Positions 1 through 7,485 are shown, counted from the stretch's first letter. The stretch is 19,539 nt of DNA from JANDLT01 sp041743485 (GCA_041743485.1 JBGTMR010000084.1:1-19539); one strand, 5' to 3'. Made by a program: numbers and translations. Notes: generated by a model from the letters alone, not told the origin.

Positions 1-202
1 TTTGATGAATCGCAATGACGTGTTCGACTCCATCCTGCGCGATGACCGCGATGCGAGTGGGCGCGACTTCGACGATTTTCGCTCCGCTGATGCGCGTATC
101 GGAATCTTGGGCGGTCGCACTGCCGTTTTGAGCCGATGCGATTGATGCGGTTGAAAAAGCTAAAAGCGCGGCGAACATCGTTGATGCAAAAAAGCGTTTC
201 AT
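1..202 (-). CDS. Exported protein of unknown function, N-terminal part only
   Basis: An open frame of 67 codons begins at 202 and runs off the left edge without a stop. The first ~23 residues form a typical Sec signal peptide: a basic start (MKRF), a hydrophobic core rich in Ala/Leu/Phe, and an Ala-X-Ala-type site (SIASA before QN). The visible mature part (DTRISGAKIVEVAPTRIAV, then an Asp-Gly turn) looks like beta-strand segments, but no family is recognisable. I chose ATG 202 over the in-frame ATG at 211 because the GGAG just upstream lies 9 nt from 202 but directly touches 211. The gene follows dnaJ on the same strand, separated by a terminator and a possible promoter of its own, so it is probably not part of the heat-shock operon. 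Confidence 0.75.
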   Translation of the reverse strand, partial: MKRFFASTMFAALLAFSTASIASAQNGSATAQDSDTRISGAKIVEVAPTRIAVIAQDGVEHVIAIHQ

Positions 203-312
203 GGTTTTCATCTCCGTTAATCTGTTTTGACCGTTATCAGCAGGAGAGCCAAGTATTTTAGCTTTAAGGCAATCATTGTTCCAACAGCCGTGTTCACTTC
301 CGTGACTTGCAA

Positions 313-341
313 ATTATAGCCGGAAACACAGGCTTTTTTGA
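313..341 (-). promoter_or_regulatory. Possible promoter of the left-edge exported protein
   Basis: On the minus strand a perfect TATAAT (318 to 313) lies about 110 nt upstream of the start at 202 and downstream of the dnaJ terminator. The hexamer 17 nt further upstream (TCAAAA) matches the -35 consensus poorly, so the call rests on the -10 box and its position. Confidence 0.35.
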
Positions 342-429
342 GTTAGGTTTCTTATCTGCGCGAGTGTAAAAGGGGAAAACCAAAGCACTCATTCAATTCC
401 TTAAATGTATCACTTCAAAACATAATGAG

Positions 430-464
430 CGAAAGCCGTTTCCTGAATCGGGGAACGGCTTTCG
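430..464 (-). terminator. Intrinsic terminator after dnaJ
   Basis: A 14-bp stem (arms 430-443 and 451-464, one G-U pair, core CGAAAGCCGTT) closes a 7-nt loop 24 nt after the dnaJ stop. On the minus strand it is followed by only a moderately T-rich run (ATTATGTTTTG). It is the natural end of the hrcA-grpE-dnaK-dnaJ unit. Confidence 0.65.
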
Positions 465-487
465 GATTTGAAACTATGTTGAAAGGC

Positions 488-1615
488 TTAGGCGAAAATA
501 CTGCGAACCTTGTCCATCAAGCCTTCTTCTTCGACTTCACTGCCTTCAAATTCCGCGAGTTGTTCAAGCACGCGACGTTGTTCGCGCGTCAGGTTTTTCG
601 GCGTGATGACATTGACGGCGGCAAATAAATCGCCGCGTCCTCTATCGCCGAGCAAAGGCATCCCTTTTCCCTTCAAACGAAAAATCGTGCCGGTCTGCGT
701 TCCCGCCGGAATCTTCATGTTGTCTTCGCCCGTCAAAGTTGGAACGGAGATTTCCGCACCCAACGCGGCTTGTGAAAATGTCAAAGGCACACTCGTATAA
801 AGATTGCCGCCCTGCCGCTCAAAGCGTTCGTGTTCACGCACGCCGATGACGACGTATAAATCTCCGCTCGAACCGCCGTTCAGACCGCCTTCGCCTTCGC
901 CTGTAATACGAAGCCGCGAACCCGTTTCGACGCCCGCCGGAATCCGCACGTCCAATGTTTTCTCGCTTTCAATGCGCCCCGCGCCGTGACAATTATCGCA
1001 CGGACTTTTCACCGTCCGCCCCGAACCCTGACATGTCGAACAGGTGCGCGCGACGGCGAAGAATCCTTGTTGATAACGAACCTGTCCCGCCCCGCCGCAA
1101 GTCGTGCAGGTTTCGGGTTGCGTTCCGGCTTTCGCACCCGAACCTTTGCACACATCACAGGATTCGAGGCGCGGAATACGAAGCGGCGCGCTGACGCCCT
1201 CCGCCGCTTCTTCTAAAGATATTTCGAGGTCATAACGTAAATCAGACCCGCGTTGCGCGGCATTCGCGCGCCGCGCCGCGCCGCCGTTTGCCCCGCGCGT
1301 GAACACATCGCCGAACCCGAACAGGTCGCCGAGAATGTCTTCGATGCCGCCACCGAAACCGCTTGCGCCGCCCCAGTTGCCCGCCGCGCCGCTCACGCCG
1401 TCGTGACCGAAGCGGTCGTAACGCGCACGCTGTTCTTTGTCGGAAAGAATCGAATACGCTTCGGCGGCTTCCTTGAAGCTGTTTTCGGCTTCATGGTCGC
1501 CGGGATTTTTGTCGGGGTGAAATTTGACGGCTAATTTGCGGTAAGAGGTTTTGAGTTCTTGGTCGGTGGCGGTGCGTTTAACGCTTAAAATTTCGTAGTA
1601 ATCTCGTTTGGACAT
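488..1615 (-). CDS. dnaJ: Chaperone protein DnaJ (type I Hsp40)
   Basis: This 375-aa co-chaperone stimulates the DnaK ATPase and delivers unfolded clients. The domains appear in canonical order: J-domain (residues 1-70, HPD at 33-35), Gly/Phe-rich linker (about 75-110), then a zinc-finger domain with four CxxCxGxG repeats (CDVCKGSG, CTTCGGAG, CSTCQGSG, CDNCHGAG), then the C-terminal client-binding domains. Length is normal for type I. The frame stays open upstream to a TTG at 1636, but ATG 1615 gives the conserved start SKRDYYEIL; the extra residues would be translated repeat sequence. No Shine-Dalgarno motif precedes 1615. Instead the arm of an inverted heptamer repeat (1620-1712) ends a few bases upstream. 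The gene lies 102 nt behind dnaK and is probably the last gene of the operon. Confidence 0.97.
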   Translation of the reverse strand: MSKRDYYEILSVKRTATDQELKTSYRKLAVKFHPDKNPGDHEAENSFKEAAEAYSILSDKEQRARYDRFGHDGVSGAAGNWGGASGFGGGIEDILGDLFGFGDVFTRGANGGAARRANAAQRGSDLRYDLEISLEEAAEGVSAPLRIPRLESCDVCKGSGAKAGTQPETCTTCGGAGQVRYQQGFFAVARTCSTCQGSGRTVKSPCDNCHGAGRIESEKTLDVRIPAGVETGSRLRITGEGEGGLNGGSSGDLYVVIGVREHERFERQGGNLYTSVPLTFSQAALGAEISVPTLTGEDNMKIPAGTQTGTIFRLKGKGMPLLGDRGRGDLFAAVNVITPKNLTREQRRVLEQLAEFEGSEVEEEGLMDKVRSIFA

Positions 1616-1619
1616 AAAA

Positions 1620-1712
1620 GAAGTGACAAGTGACAAGTGATAAGAAAAAGGATTTAGATGACTTACTTCACCGGAAAGTTTATCTCGTCACTTGTCACTT
1701 GTCACTTGTCAC
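1620..1712. repeat. Inverted heptamer-repeat element between dnaK and dnaJ
   Basis: The right arm (1688-1712) holds about 3.6 tandem copies of the heptamer TCACTTG. The left arm (1621-1643) holds three copies of the complementary unit AAGTGAC/AAGTGAT. The arms can pair over about 20 bp, enclosing a loop of about 47 nt. On the transcribed (minus) strand the element starts about 5 nt after the dnaK stop and ends about 5 nt before the dnaJ ATG, so it fills nearly the whole junction. It lacks a U-tract, so it is not a standard terminator. Confidence 0.9.
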
Positions 1713-1717
1713 CGCCT

Positions 1718-3526
1718 TTATGCCGCACTGCTTAACATCGCCATCGTGAGATGCTCGGCTAATCTTTCGACCACAGCGAGGGCGTGACGCACTTCATCAG
1801 GGTCTTCGGACTGCACGGCGTTCATACCTTCCTGCAAAGACCGTTTGCCGTCTTCGCGTTCGTCCGGTGAAAGCATGTCGCCATATTCGCTATAAGTGCG
1901 TTGCGTGTTGCGGACAAGACTCTCCAAGCGGTTACGCAACGCAATCATCTCTTTCATGCGGCGGTCAGTCTCGGCAGAGAGCGTCGCTTCGGTCATCAAG
2001 CGGTCAATCTCATCAGAGGATAAGCCGCTTGACGGCGTGATTTTCATTTGCTGTTGGACACCGGAATTTTTATCTTGCGCGGCGACGTTCAACATCCCGT
2101 TGGCATCAACCTCAAATGTCAATTCGATTTGCGGCGCGCCACGCGGAGCGGGCGGAATGCCGACCATCTCGAACTTGCCGAGGCTGCGATTGCCGGACGC
2201 GACTTCCCGTTCGCCCTGCAAGATATGAACCTCGACAGAAGCTTGATTGTCTATTACCGTCGTGAACGTCAAACTATTGCGAAGCGGAATCGTCGAATTA
2301 CGGTCAATCAATTTCGTGAACAGCCCACCGCGCGTTTCGACTCCCAAAGACAACGGAAGCACGTCCAACAGCACGATGTCCTTCACGTCGCCCGTCATCA
2401 CACCGCCCTGAATCGCCGCCCCCATCGCCACGACTTCATCGGGGTTGATTTCCGACGACGGCTCTTTACCGAAAATTTCTTTGACCGTGCGCGCGATAAT
2501 CGGTGAGCGTGTTTGCCCGCCGACGAGTAGAATTTTCGATATGTTCGACGGCTGAAGCTTCGCGTCCCACAAAGCTTTCTGGCACGGCTCGATGGTTTGC
2601 TCCACAAGGTCGGAGATGAGCGACTCGAAATGTTCGCGCGTCAAAGTGCGTATAAAGTGTTTAGGTCCGGTTTCGTCCGCCGCGATGAACGGCAGATTGA
2701 CGTTCGCTTCCGTGAGTGACGAAAGCTCGCACTTAATGCGTTCGGCGGCTTCTTTCAAGCGTTGCATCGCAAGCCTATCGCCGCGCAAATCAATACTCGT
2801 TTCGGTCTGAAATTCTTCCGCCATCCAGCGCACAATTCGTTCGTCGAAATCTTCGCCGCCCAGAAACGTATTGCCGGAAGTGGAAAGAACTTCAAACACG
2901 CCGTCGTTGATTTCCAAAATTGATACGTCGAACGTGCCGCCGCCCAGATCATAAACGGCGATGCATTCCGAACCGCTTTTATCCAAACCATAAGCGAGAG
3001 CGGCGGCGGTCGGTTCGTTGATGATGCGTTCGATGGTCAAGCCTGCGATTTTTCCGGCGTCCTTCGTGGCTTGGCGTTGCGTGTCGTCGAAGTAGGCGGG
3101 AACAGTGACGATGGCTTCGGTCACTGGTTCGCCTAAGAAATCTTCGGCGGCGGCTTTTAGGCGTTGAAGCACGATGCCGGAAATCTCCGGCGGCGAATAG
3201 ACGCGCCCCTGCACGCGAAGCCGCGCATCGCCGTTTGACGAGTCAACAATCTCGAACGCGGAGTTTTCAAGCGCGCGTTGAACTTCGGGCGAATTGAATT
3301 TCCGTCCGAGCAGACGCTTGACGGCGTACACGGTATTGGCGGCGTTGGTGACAGCCTGTCGCTTGGCGATTTGCCCGACGAGCCGTTCGCCTTTGTCCGT
3401 GAAGCCGACGACCGAAGGCGTCGTTCGTCCGCCCTCTTTGTTCGGAGCGATTTGCACCGTGCCGCCTTCGAGGACGGCGACGCAACAATTAGTAGTTCCC
3501 AAGTCTATGCCGATGACTTTTCCCAT
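1718..3526 (-). CDS. dnaK: Chaperone protein DnaK (Hsp70)
   Basis: A 602-aa cytosolic ATP-dependent chaperone. The actin-like ATPase domain shows GIDLGTTNCCVAV (5-17), TVPAYFDDTQRQATKDAG (141-158), DLGGGTFDVS (193-202) and LLVGGQTRSP (333-342). The interdomain linker IVLLDVLPLS (384-393) precedes a substrate-binding domain of normal size and a helical lid. It ends at AMLSSAA, so the disordered acidic C-terminal tail found in many DnaKs is missing. ATG 3526 begins the expected MGKVIGIDLGTT, with no clear Shine-Dalgarno motif upstream. It is the third gene of the hrcA-grpE-dnaK-dnaJ operon. A 222-nt leader separates it from grpE; that gap contains a weak terminator-like hairpin and GC-rich alternative stems at 3608-3641. 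Confidence 0.98.
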   Translation of the reverse strand: MGKVIGIDLGTTNCCVAVLEGGTVQIAPNKEGGRTTPSVVGFTDKGERLVGQIAKRQAVTNAANTVYAVKRLLGRKFNSPEVQRALENSAFEIVDSSNGDARLRVQGRVYSPPEISGIVLQRLKAAAEDFLGEPVTEAIVTVPAYFDDTQRQATKDAGKIAGLTIERIINEPTAAALAYGLDKSGSECIAVYDLGGGTFDVSILEINDGVFEVLSTSGNTFLGGEDFDERIVRWMAEEFQTETSIDLRGDRLAMQRLKEAAERIKCELSSLTEANVNLPFIAADETGPKHFIRTLTREHFESLISDLVEQTIEPCQKALWDAKLQPSNISKILLVGGQTRSPIIARTVKEIFGKEPSSEINPDEVVAMGAAIQGGVMTGDVKDIVLLDVLPLSLGVETRGGLFTKLIDRNSTIPLRNSLTFTTVIDNQASVEVHILQGEREVASGNRSLGKFEMVGIPPAPRGAPQIELTFEVDANGMLNVAAQDKNSGVQQQMKITPSSGLSSDEIDRLMTEATLSAETDRRMKEMIALRNRLESLVRNTQRTYSEYGDMLSPDEREDGKRSLQEGMNAVQSEDPDEVRHALAVVERLAEHLTMAMLSSAA

Positions 3527-3706
3527 AGCTGATATTTTCTGATGAGGCTGAATAACGAAGTGAAGGTTTAGTGAGCCGTTCGGCGGAAAGGAAAGACCTG
3601 AATGGCTGTCGGCGGGTGAGCGGTTAGGATTACCGCCCGACTACATTAACAAGTCGCGGCATAAAACTTCAACTACTATTTGATTTTGCGTTCGTTTGCA
3701 TCGCAT

Positions 3707-3729
3707 AAAAATCGAGATTCAATATCTCG
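3707..3729 (-). terminator. Weak intrinsic terminator or attenuator between grpE and dnaK
   Basis: About 20 nt after the grpE stop, the minus strand forms CGAGAT / ATCTCG (arms 3724-3729 and 3713-3718) around a 5-nt loop, followed by ATTTTTATG. The stem is only 6 bp, so partial read-through is expected. That would lower dnaK and dnaJ relative to hrcA and grpE unless dnaK has its own promoter in the following ~180 nt. Confidence 0.4.
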
Positions 3730-3748
3730 TTTTGCTTTAGAGTGATAA

Positions 3749-4549
3749 TTATTTGGCGACTTTGACCATTGCGGGACGCAGTAATTTACCGCCGAGAGTG
3801 TAGCCGCGCACGACTTCGGCAATCACCGTGTTCGAGTCGAACTCGTCAGAATCTTCAATCGCAATCGCTTCATGCACGTTCGGGTCAAAGGTCGCGCCGA
3901 CGGTGGGAATCGCGGCAACACCGTAGATTTTAAGCGTGTCGCTCAACTGTTTGTGAATCAATTCGACGCCCTGCGTGAATTGCACCAACTCCGGTGAACT
4001 ATTTGCTCCCACTAATTCCGCCGTATCGAGTGCGCGCCGCAAATTGTCTGCGATGGGAAGCAGTTTGCCGACGACTTCACCGACGATTTGCCCGTAAGTT
4101 TCGGTGCGTGCGCGTTCGGCGCGACGCCGGAAATTATCGAAGTCGGCTTTCAGACGCGCTTGCTGGTCAAGCATCTCTTTCCGTTCGGCGTCAATTCCTT
4201 TCGCGTCTTCTGCACGCTGTTCCAACTCGCCTTCGACGCGCCGCAGTTCGGCGCGCGTCGCAATCAATTCAATCATCAAAGGACCCGCCCCGTCGCTTCC
4301 CAACGAGGTCGGTTCTTTCGCGTCAATCGGTTTAGAGTCTATCGGGTTGGCATTAGGAGAGTCGTGCATCGCGGCGGGTTGCTCCTCTGCGCGCGCTTCC
4401 GTCGTATCGGCAATGGCGGCGGCGGCAAAGCTTTCCAAGTCAAACATCGCATCGGCATCCGTGACTTCATAGACCTCGGTGTCGCGCTCCGCCGCACCGT
4501 CTTGAGTCTCGCCGCCGTCGTGACGCGGGAAATTTGTGGCATCGTCCAA
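3749..4549 (-). CDS. grpE: Nucleotide exchange factor GrpE
   Basis: GrpE releases ADP from DnaK. The family-specific part is residues ~92-266: a long coiled coil (LMIELIATRAELRRVEGELE onward), then FDNFRRRAERAR (138-149), a four-helix segment with LLPIADNLRRALD, and the C-terminal beta-wing with FDPNVHEAIA and VIAEVVRGYTLGGKLLRPA. The first ~90 residues are acidic and low in complexity and make the protein longer than the usual ~190-200 aa. The start is taken as TTG 4549, since no in-frame ATG lies between it and an upstream stop at 4568-4570; AGGTG sits 5 nt ahead. A later start within the disordered leader cannot be excluded. It lies 61 nt behind hrcA. Confidence 0.95.
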   Translation of the reverse strand: MDDATNFPRHDGGETQDGAAERDTEVYEVTDADAMFDLESFAAAAIADTTEARAEEQPAAMHDSPNANPIDSKPIDAKEPTSLGSDGAGPLMIELIATRAELRRVEGELEQRAEDAKGIDAERKEMLDQQARLKADFDNFRRRAERARTETYGQIVGEVVGKLLPIADNLRRALDTAELVGANSSPELVQFTQGVELIHKQLSDTLKIYGVAAIPTVGATFDPNVHEAIAIEDSDEFDSNTVIAEVVRGYTLGGKLLRPAMVKVAK

Positions 4550-4610
4550 GTCAGCACCTATCCGTTCTCAACCGAATTTGAAGATAACAAAAGCGTCACC
4601 CATCATCACA

Positions 4611-5720
4611 TCATACATCGTCACATAACGAGCGTTCGATTGAGCGCGCGAGATGACTGACGAGTGCCATCGTCCGCCCGTACTCGATTCGCATCGAACC
4701 GACAATGGCGAGTGTGCCGCAACTTCCGCCCGTGCCGATGCGATACGACGCGGTGACGAGCGTGCAGGATTGCATTGACGGTGCGGCGTTCTCGCGCCCG
4801 ATGGCGACGCGCACATCGCCCCACGCTCCGCCCGGCACGCCGCTACGGTTGATACACTCATTGAGAATCGCAATCAACCGCGATTTCTCTTCGAGCATCC
4901 GCAGTAGTTCACCGGCGCGGCTCATATCATTGAAATCCGGCTTCGTCAGAATATTTGAAGCCCCGTCTATATAAACGTCTTCCGTCGTTTCTTCCGCGAC
5001 TTCCAGACTGCGTTCACAAAGCATCATCGCGGTGCGGGCGAGTTGATCGTAAAGCCGCTTCTCCTCGCGCATCGAATGTAAAATCTCGGCGCGAATCTGA
5101 AGCAGACTCTTGCCGCTGTATTCGGCGTTCAGGTAGCGCGCCGTGCGTTCGAGTTCCGCCTGCGTCAAAGGTTCATCAAGCCGTATCACGCGGTTCTGCA
5201 CGATGTTCGGCACGAACACCAGCACGACCAGCACGCGATTGTCCGACAACTGCACGAACTCTATATGCTGTAAAGCGTTGCCCGCGAGTGGCGGGGCAAT
5301 GACGATGCCGACGCTATCGGAGAGTTGGCTTAACAGATGCGAAACGCGCCCCATCAACTTCCCCGATTCGCCTCTCGCTTCCGCCGCGCCCAGCACGCGC
5401 TTGACGGCGGCGACATCACTGCGCGACAAACCCTTCTCACGCGCGACGAGATGGTCAACGAAAAAGCGATAACCTTTATCCGTCGGCACGCGCCCCGCGC
5501 TCGTGTGCGGCTGCTCGACGAGGTTCGCATCTTCGAGTTCCGCCATCGTGTTGCGAATCGTCGCCGGACTCCAACCGCCCGTCGCCGCGCACAATTCCGC
5601 GACGGTGCGCGACCCGACGGGTTCGCCCGTGACGAGATGTTCTTTGATAATCCACGCCAGAACGGTTTGCGCGCGGGCGTCGGGCTGCCATTCGGCAGGA
5701 TGTGAAGACGATATTGCCAT
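4611..5720 (-). CDS. hrcA: Heat-inducible transcription repressor HrcA
   Basis: HrcA represses class I heat-shock operons by binding the CIRCE element and is kept active by GroEL in the species studied. The N-terminal winged helix is clear: VGSRTVAEL (35-43), SPATIRNTMAELE (51-63) and the signature PHTSAGRVPTDKGYRFF (71-87). The GAF-like middle and C-terminal region follows (LLSQLSDSVGIVIAPPL; HIEFVQLSDNRVLVVLV; GGSCGTLAIVGSMRIEYGRT). At 369 aa it is slightly longer than the usual ~340-350. It heads the hrcA-grpE-dnaK-dnaJ operon. I see no CIRCE (TTAGCACTC-N9-GAGTGCTAA) in the 223 nt upstream. A sigma-70-like promoter is present there instead. Confidence 0.97.
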   Translation of the reverse strand: MAISSSHPAEWQPDARAQTVLAWIIKEHLVTGEPVGSRTVAELCAATGGWSPATIRNTMAELEDANLVEQPHTSAGRVPTDKGYRFFVDHLVAREKGLSRSDVAAVKRVLGAAEARGESGKLMGRVSHLLSQLSDSVGIVIAPPLAGNALQHIEFVQLSDNRVLVVLVFVPNIVQNRVIRLDEPLTQAELERTARYLNAEYSGKSLLQIRAEILHSMREEKRLYDQLARTAMMLCERSLEVAEETTEDVYIDGASNILTKPDFNDMSRAGELLRMLEEKSRLIAILNECINRSGVPGGAWGDVRVAIGRENAAPSMQSCTLVTASYRIGTGGSCGTLAIVGSMRIEYGRTMALVSHLARSIERSLCDDV

Positions 5721-5782
5721 CTTTGAAATTTAATAAAACTGTTGTGTGTGGGATGCCAAAACGCCTTTCATGCGTTCGCGTC

Positions 5783-5812
5783 AGTATAACGGAGCAGGAG
5801 AAAATCCCGCAA
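5783..5812 (-). promoter_or_regulatory. Candidate sigma-70 promoter of the hrcA operon
   Basis: On the minus strand TTGCGG (5812-5807) and TATACT (5788-5783) are separated by 18 nt, placing a start site about 55 nt ahead of hrcA. No CIRCE or other obvious dyad overlaps it. Confidence 0.5.
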
Positions 5813-5943
5813 TCCGATTTCGCGCGCCCGAATTAGCGTTTATCACAAGCCATTTAAGCGGTTGACATCACCGCTTCAGGCGGCGCACGATTATCACTTT
5901 CGCGCTGTATATCCGCTCATCTTTGTCATTTTAAGGTGCTTTT

Positions 5944-6684
5944 ATGCCGACCTCATCCGAATCGCAACCGCAACTCGCGCTGCTCTACCGTGAAGCCCTA
6001 CACACACTCGCCCCGACGCGACTCGCACCCGAAATAGATGTGCGCTTCTATCCTTACGCCGGAATCCATCACACGATTCGTCTGCGTCAGGGACGCATTT
6101 ACGTTCGCATCTCCGATATTTTCCGCGATGCTCCGACCGTCATTCATCATGCCCTCGCCTTTATCCTCACCGCCAAACTGCTTCGCAAAAAAGTTTCCGA
6201 CGCGCACAATCTTACTTATCGTGATTACGCCTGTACGCCCGAATCCTTGCGCGCGTCAGACCTCGCGCGCCGCCGTCGTGGACGCAAAATCATCACGAGT
6301 GCCAAAGGTCTCACCTATAATCTCGACACGATGTTCACCCGCGTCAACCGCGATATGTTCGACGGCGCGATTGAGAAACCGACGCTCTCATGGTCACGCA
6401 CACGCACGCGCCGCATACTCGGTCATCACGACGCCGCTTATGAAACCATCGTTATCTCCAAAACCCTAGACTCGCCCGATGTTCCCCGCTGGTTCGTCGA
6501 ATACATTCTGTTTCACGAAATGCTCCACATTAAACACCCCGCCCGCATCGTCGGCGGCAGACGGCTTTACCACACGCGCACCTTCCGCAATGAAGAAGCC
6601 CGCCACCCGCGCTACAAGGAAGCCCAAGACTGGCTCGAACACGTCGCCCGCACCCGCCGCACACAAAAAGCACGCGCGGCATGA
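5944..6684 (+). CDS. SprT-like zinc metallopeptidase
   Basis: A 246-aa protein with a C-terminal SprT/Wss1-like metalloprotease domain (about 122-235). The zinc site is HEMLHIKH, an HExxH motif with H191, E192 and H195, followed by a likely third ligand H210 in YHTRTFRNEE. The domain starts with the typical NLDTMFTRVNRDMFDGAI and ends in RHPRYKEAQDWLEH. The N-terminal ~115 residues are not recognised. Family members bind or cleave DNA-linked or damaged proteins; the substrate here is unknown. A good Shine-Dalgarno (AAGGTG, 5933-5938) lies 5 nt ahead of the ATG. It is divergent from hrcA across 223 nt. There is no signal peptide, so it is probably cytoplasmic. The C-terminus is strongly basic. 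Confidence 0.85.
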   Translation: MPTSSESQPQLALLYREALHTLAPTRLAPEIDVRFYPYAGIHHTIRLRQGRIYVRISDIFRDAPTVIHHALAFILTAKLLRKKVSDAHNLTYRDYACTPESLRASDLARRRRGRKIITSAKGLTYNLDTMFTRVNRDMFDGAIEKPTLSWSRTRTRRILGHHDAAYETIVISKTLDSPDVPRWFVEYILFHEMLHIKHPARIVGGRRLYHTRTFRNEEARHPRYKEAQDWLEHVARTRRTQKARAA

Positions 6685-6824
6685 TAAAGCGGCTAGACAC
6701 AAACCCGCGCCTCTCGTTAGACTGACGCGCATTCAATACAAACTACTTACCGCAATCTTGGAGGCGTTGATAGAGAACCCTTTCGCCCGTCGGTAATAAT
6801 TTCAACGGAGAGTAAAAATTTCTA

Positions 6825-7388
6825 ATGGCAATTTCCGCAACCCAAATCCGGCGCGGCATGGTCATCGTCTTTGAAGGCGCGCCGTGCAAAATCATGGAGT
6901 TTCGTCACCACACGCCCGGCAACCTGCGCGCGATGGTGCAGGCGAAGCTTCGCAACATTCGCACCGGCGCATCGTTTGAACACCGCTTTCGCTCCAACGA
7001 TACAATCGAGAAAGCCGTACTCGAACAACACGAAATGGAGTTTCTCTATGCCGACGGTTCGCAGTATCACTTTATGAACATGGAGAGCTACGAGCAGACC
7101 GCCTTAACCGAAGAAGATTTGGGCGACACCGCGCAGTGGCTGACGCCCGGCATTCACATTCAAGCCGAATTTTACGAAGGCGCGCCCATCGGCATTGACC
7201 TTCCGCCGTCGCTCGAATTCACCGTGACGCGCACCGACCCGACCTTAAAAGGCGCGACCGTCTCGAACGTCAATAAGCCCGCGCTTTTAGAAAACGGCGT
7301 CACGGTTTCTGTCCCGCCGTTCGTCAACGAAGGCGACCGCATCCGCGTTGACCCGATTGAAGGCAAATATCTCGAAAGAGCGAAATAG
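6825..7388 (+). CDS. efp: Translation elongation factor P
   Basis: EF-P binds between the ribosomal P and E sites and relieves stalling at polyproline. At 187 aa it has normal length and three beta-barrel domains: a KOW-like N domain, the OB domain from about 65 (MEFLYADGSQYHFMN), and the C-terminal OB domain ending in VPPFVNEGDRIRVDPIEGKY. The tip loop of domain I reads HHTPGNLRAMV (28-38). The position of E. coli Lys34 (PGKGQ) is occupied by Asn33, so the usual beta-lysylated, hydroxypropylated or rhamnosylated residue is absent at that spot. GGAG (6807-6810) lies a rather long 14 nt before ATG. It is followed immediately by a heptamer-repeat element and waaA. Confidence 0.97.
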   Translation: MAISATQIRRGMVIVFEGAPCKIMEFRHHTPGNLRAMVQAKLRNIRTGASFEHRFRSNDTIEKAVLEQHEMEFLYADGSQYHFMNMESYEQTALTEEDLGDTAQWLTPGIHIQAEFYEGAPIGIDLPPSLEFTVTRTDPTLKGATVSNVNKPALLENGVTVSVPPFVNEGDRIRVDPIEGKYLERAK

Positions 7389-7485
7389 CAGTGGTCAGTG
7401 GTCAGTGGTCAGAAGTCAGTGAATACAAAGCGCATACTTTGCCTTCCGCCTTTACTGACCACTGACCACTGCTCACTGACCACTG
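7389..7485. repeat. Inverted heptamer-repeat element filling the efp-waaA junction
   Basis: The left arm (7389-7422) consists of heptamers CAGTGGT (three times), CAGAAGT and CAGTGAA. The right arm (7453-7485) reads as the same units in reverse complement. The two can pair over about 33 nt with a few mismatches, enclosing a 30-nt loop that itself has a small CAAAG/CTTTG stem. The element begins at the base after the efp stop codon and ends at the base before the waaA ATG. There is no U-tract. Confidence 0.9.

Noticed and set aside
362..388. GAGTG ... CACTC dyad resembling half-sites of CIRCE
   Set aside because: The half-sites are in the reverse order to CIRCE (CACTC-N9-GAGTG), the spacing is wrong, and it lies after dnaJ, not ahead of hrcA.
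2048..2506. Plus-strand open frame opposite dnaK
   Set aside because: The minus strand encodes conserved Hsp70 motifs throughout; the antisense frame has composition typical of a shadow.
5862..5900. TTGACA upstream of the SprT-like gene as a promoter
   Set aside because: The -35 hexamer is perfect, but no acceptable -10 hexamer lies 16-18 nt downstream, so I did not list it as a promoter.
6479..6796. Second-frame open reading frame over the end of the SprT-like gene
   Set aside because: It overlaps the metalloprotease C-terminal domain in another frame, and its Ala/Lys/Pro composition is that of a shadow frame.
7389..7485. Possible miniature CRISPR array
   Set aside because: The repeats are 7-nt units in direct contact with no unique spacers, arranged as two facing arms. 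No cas gene is present.
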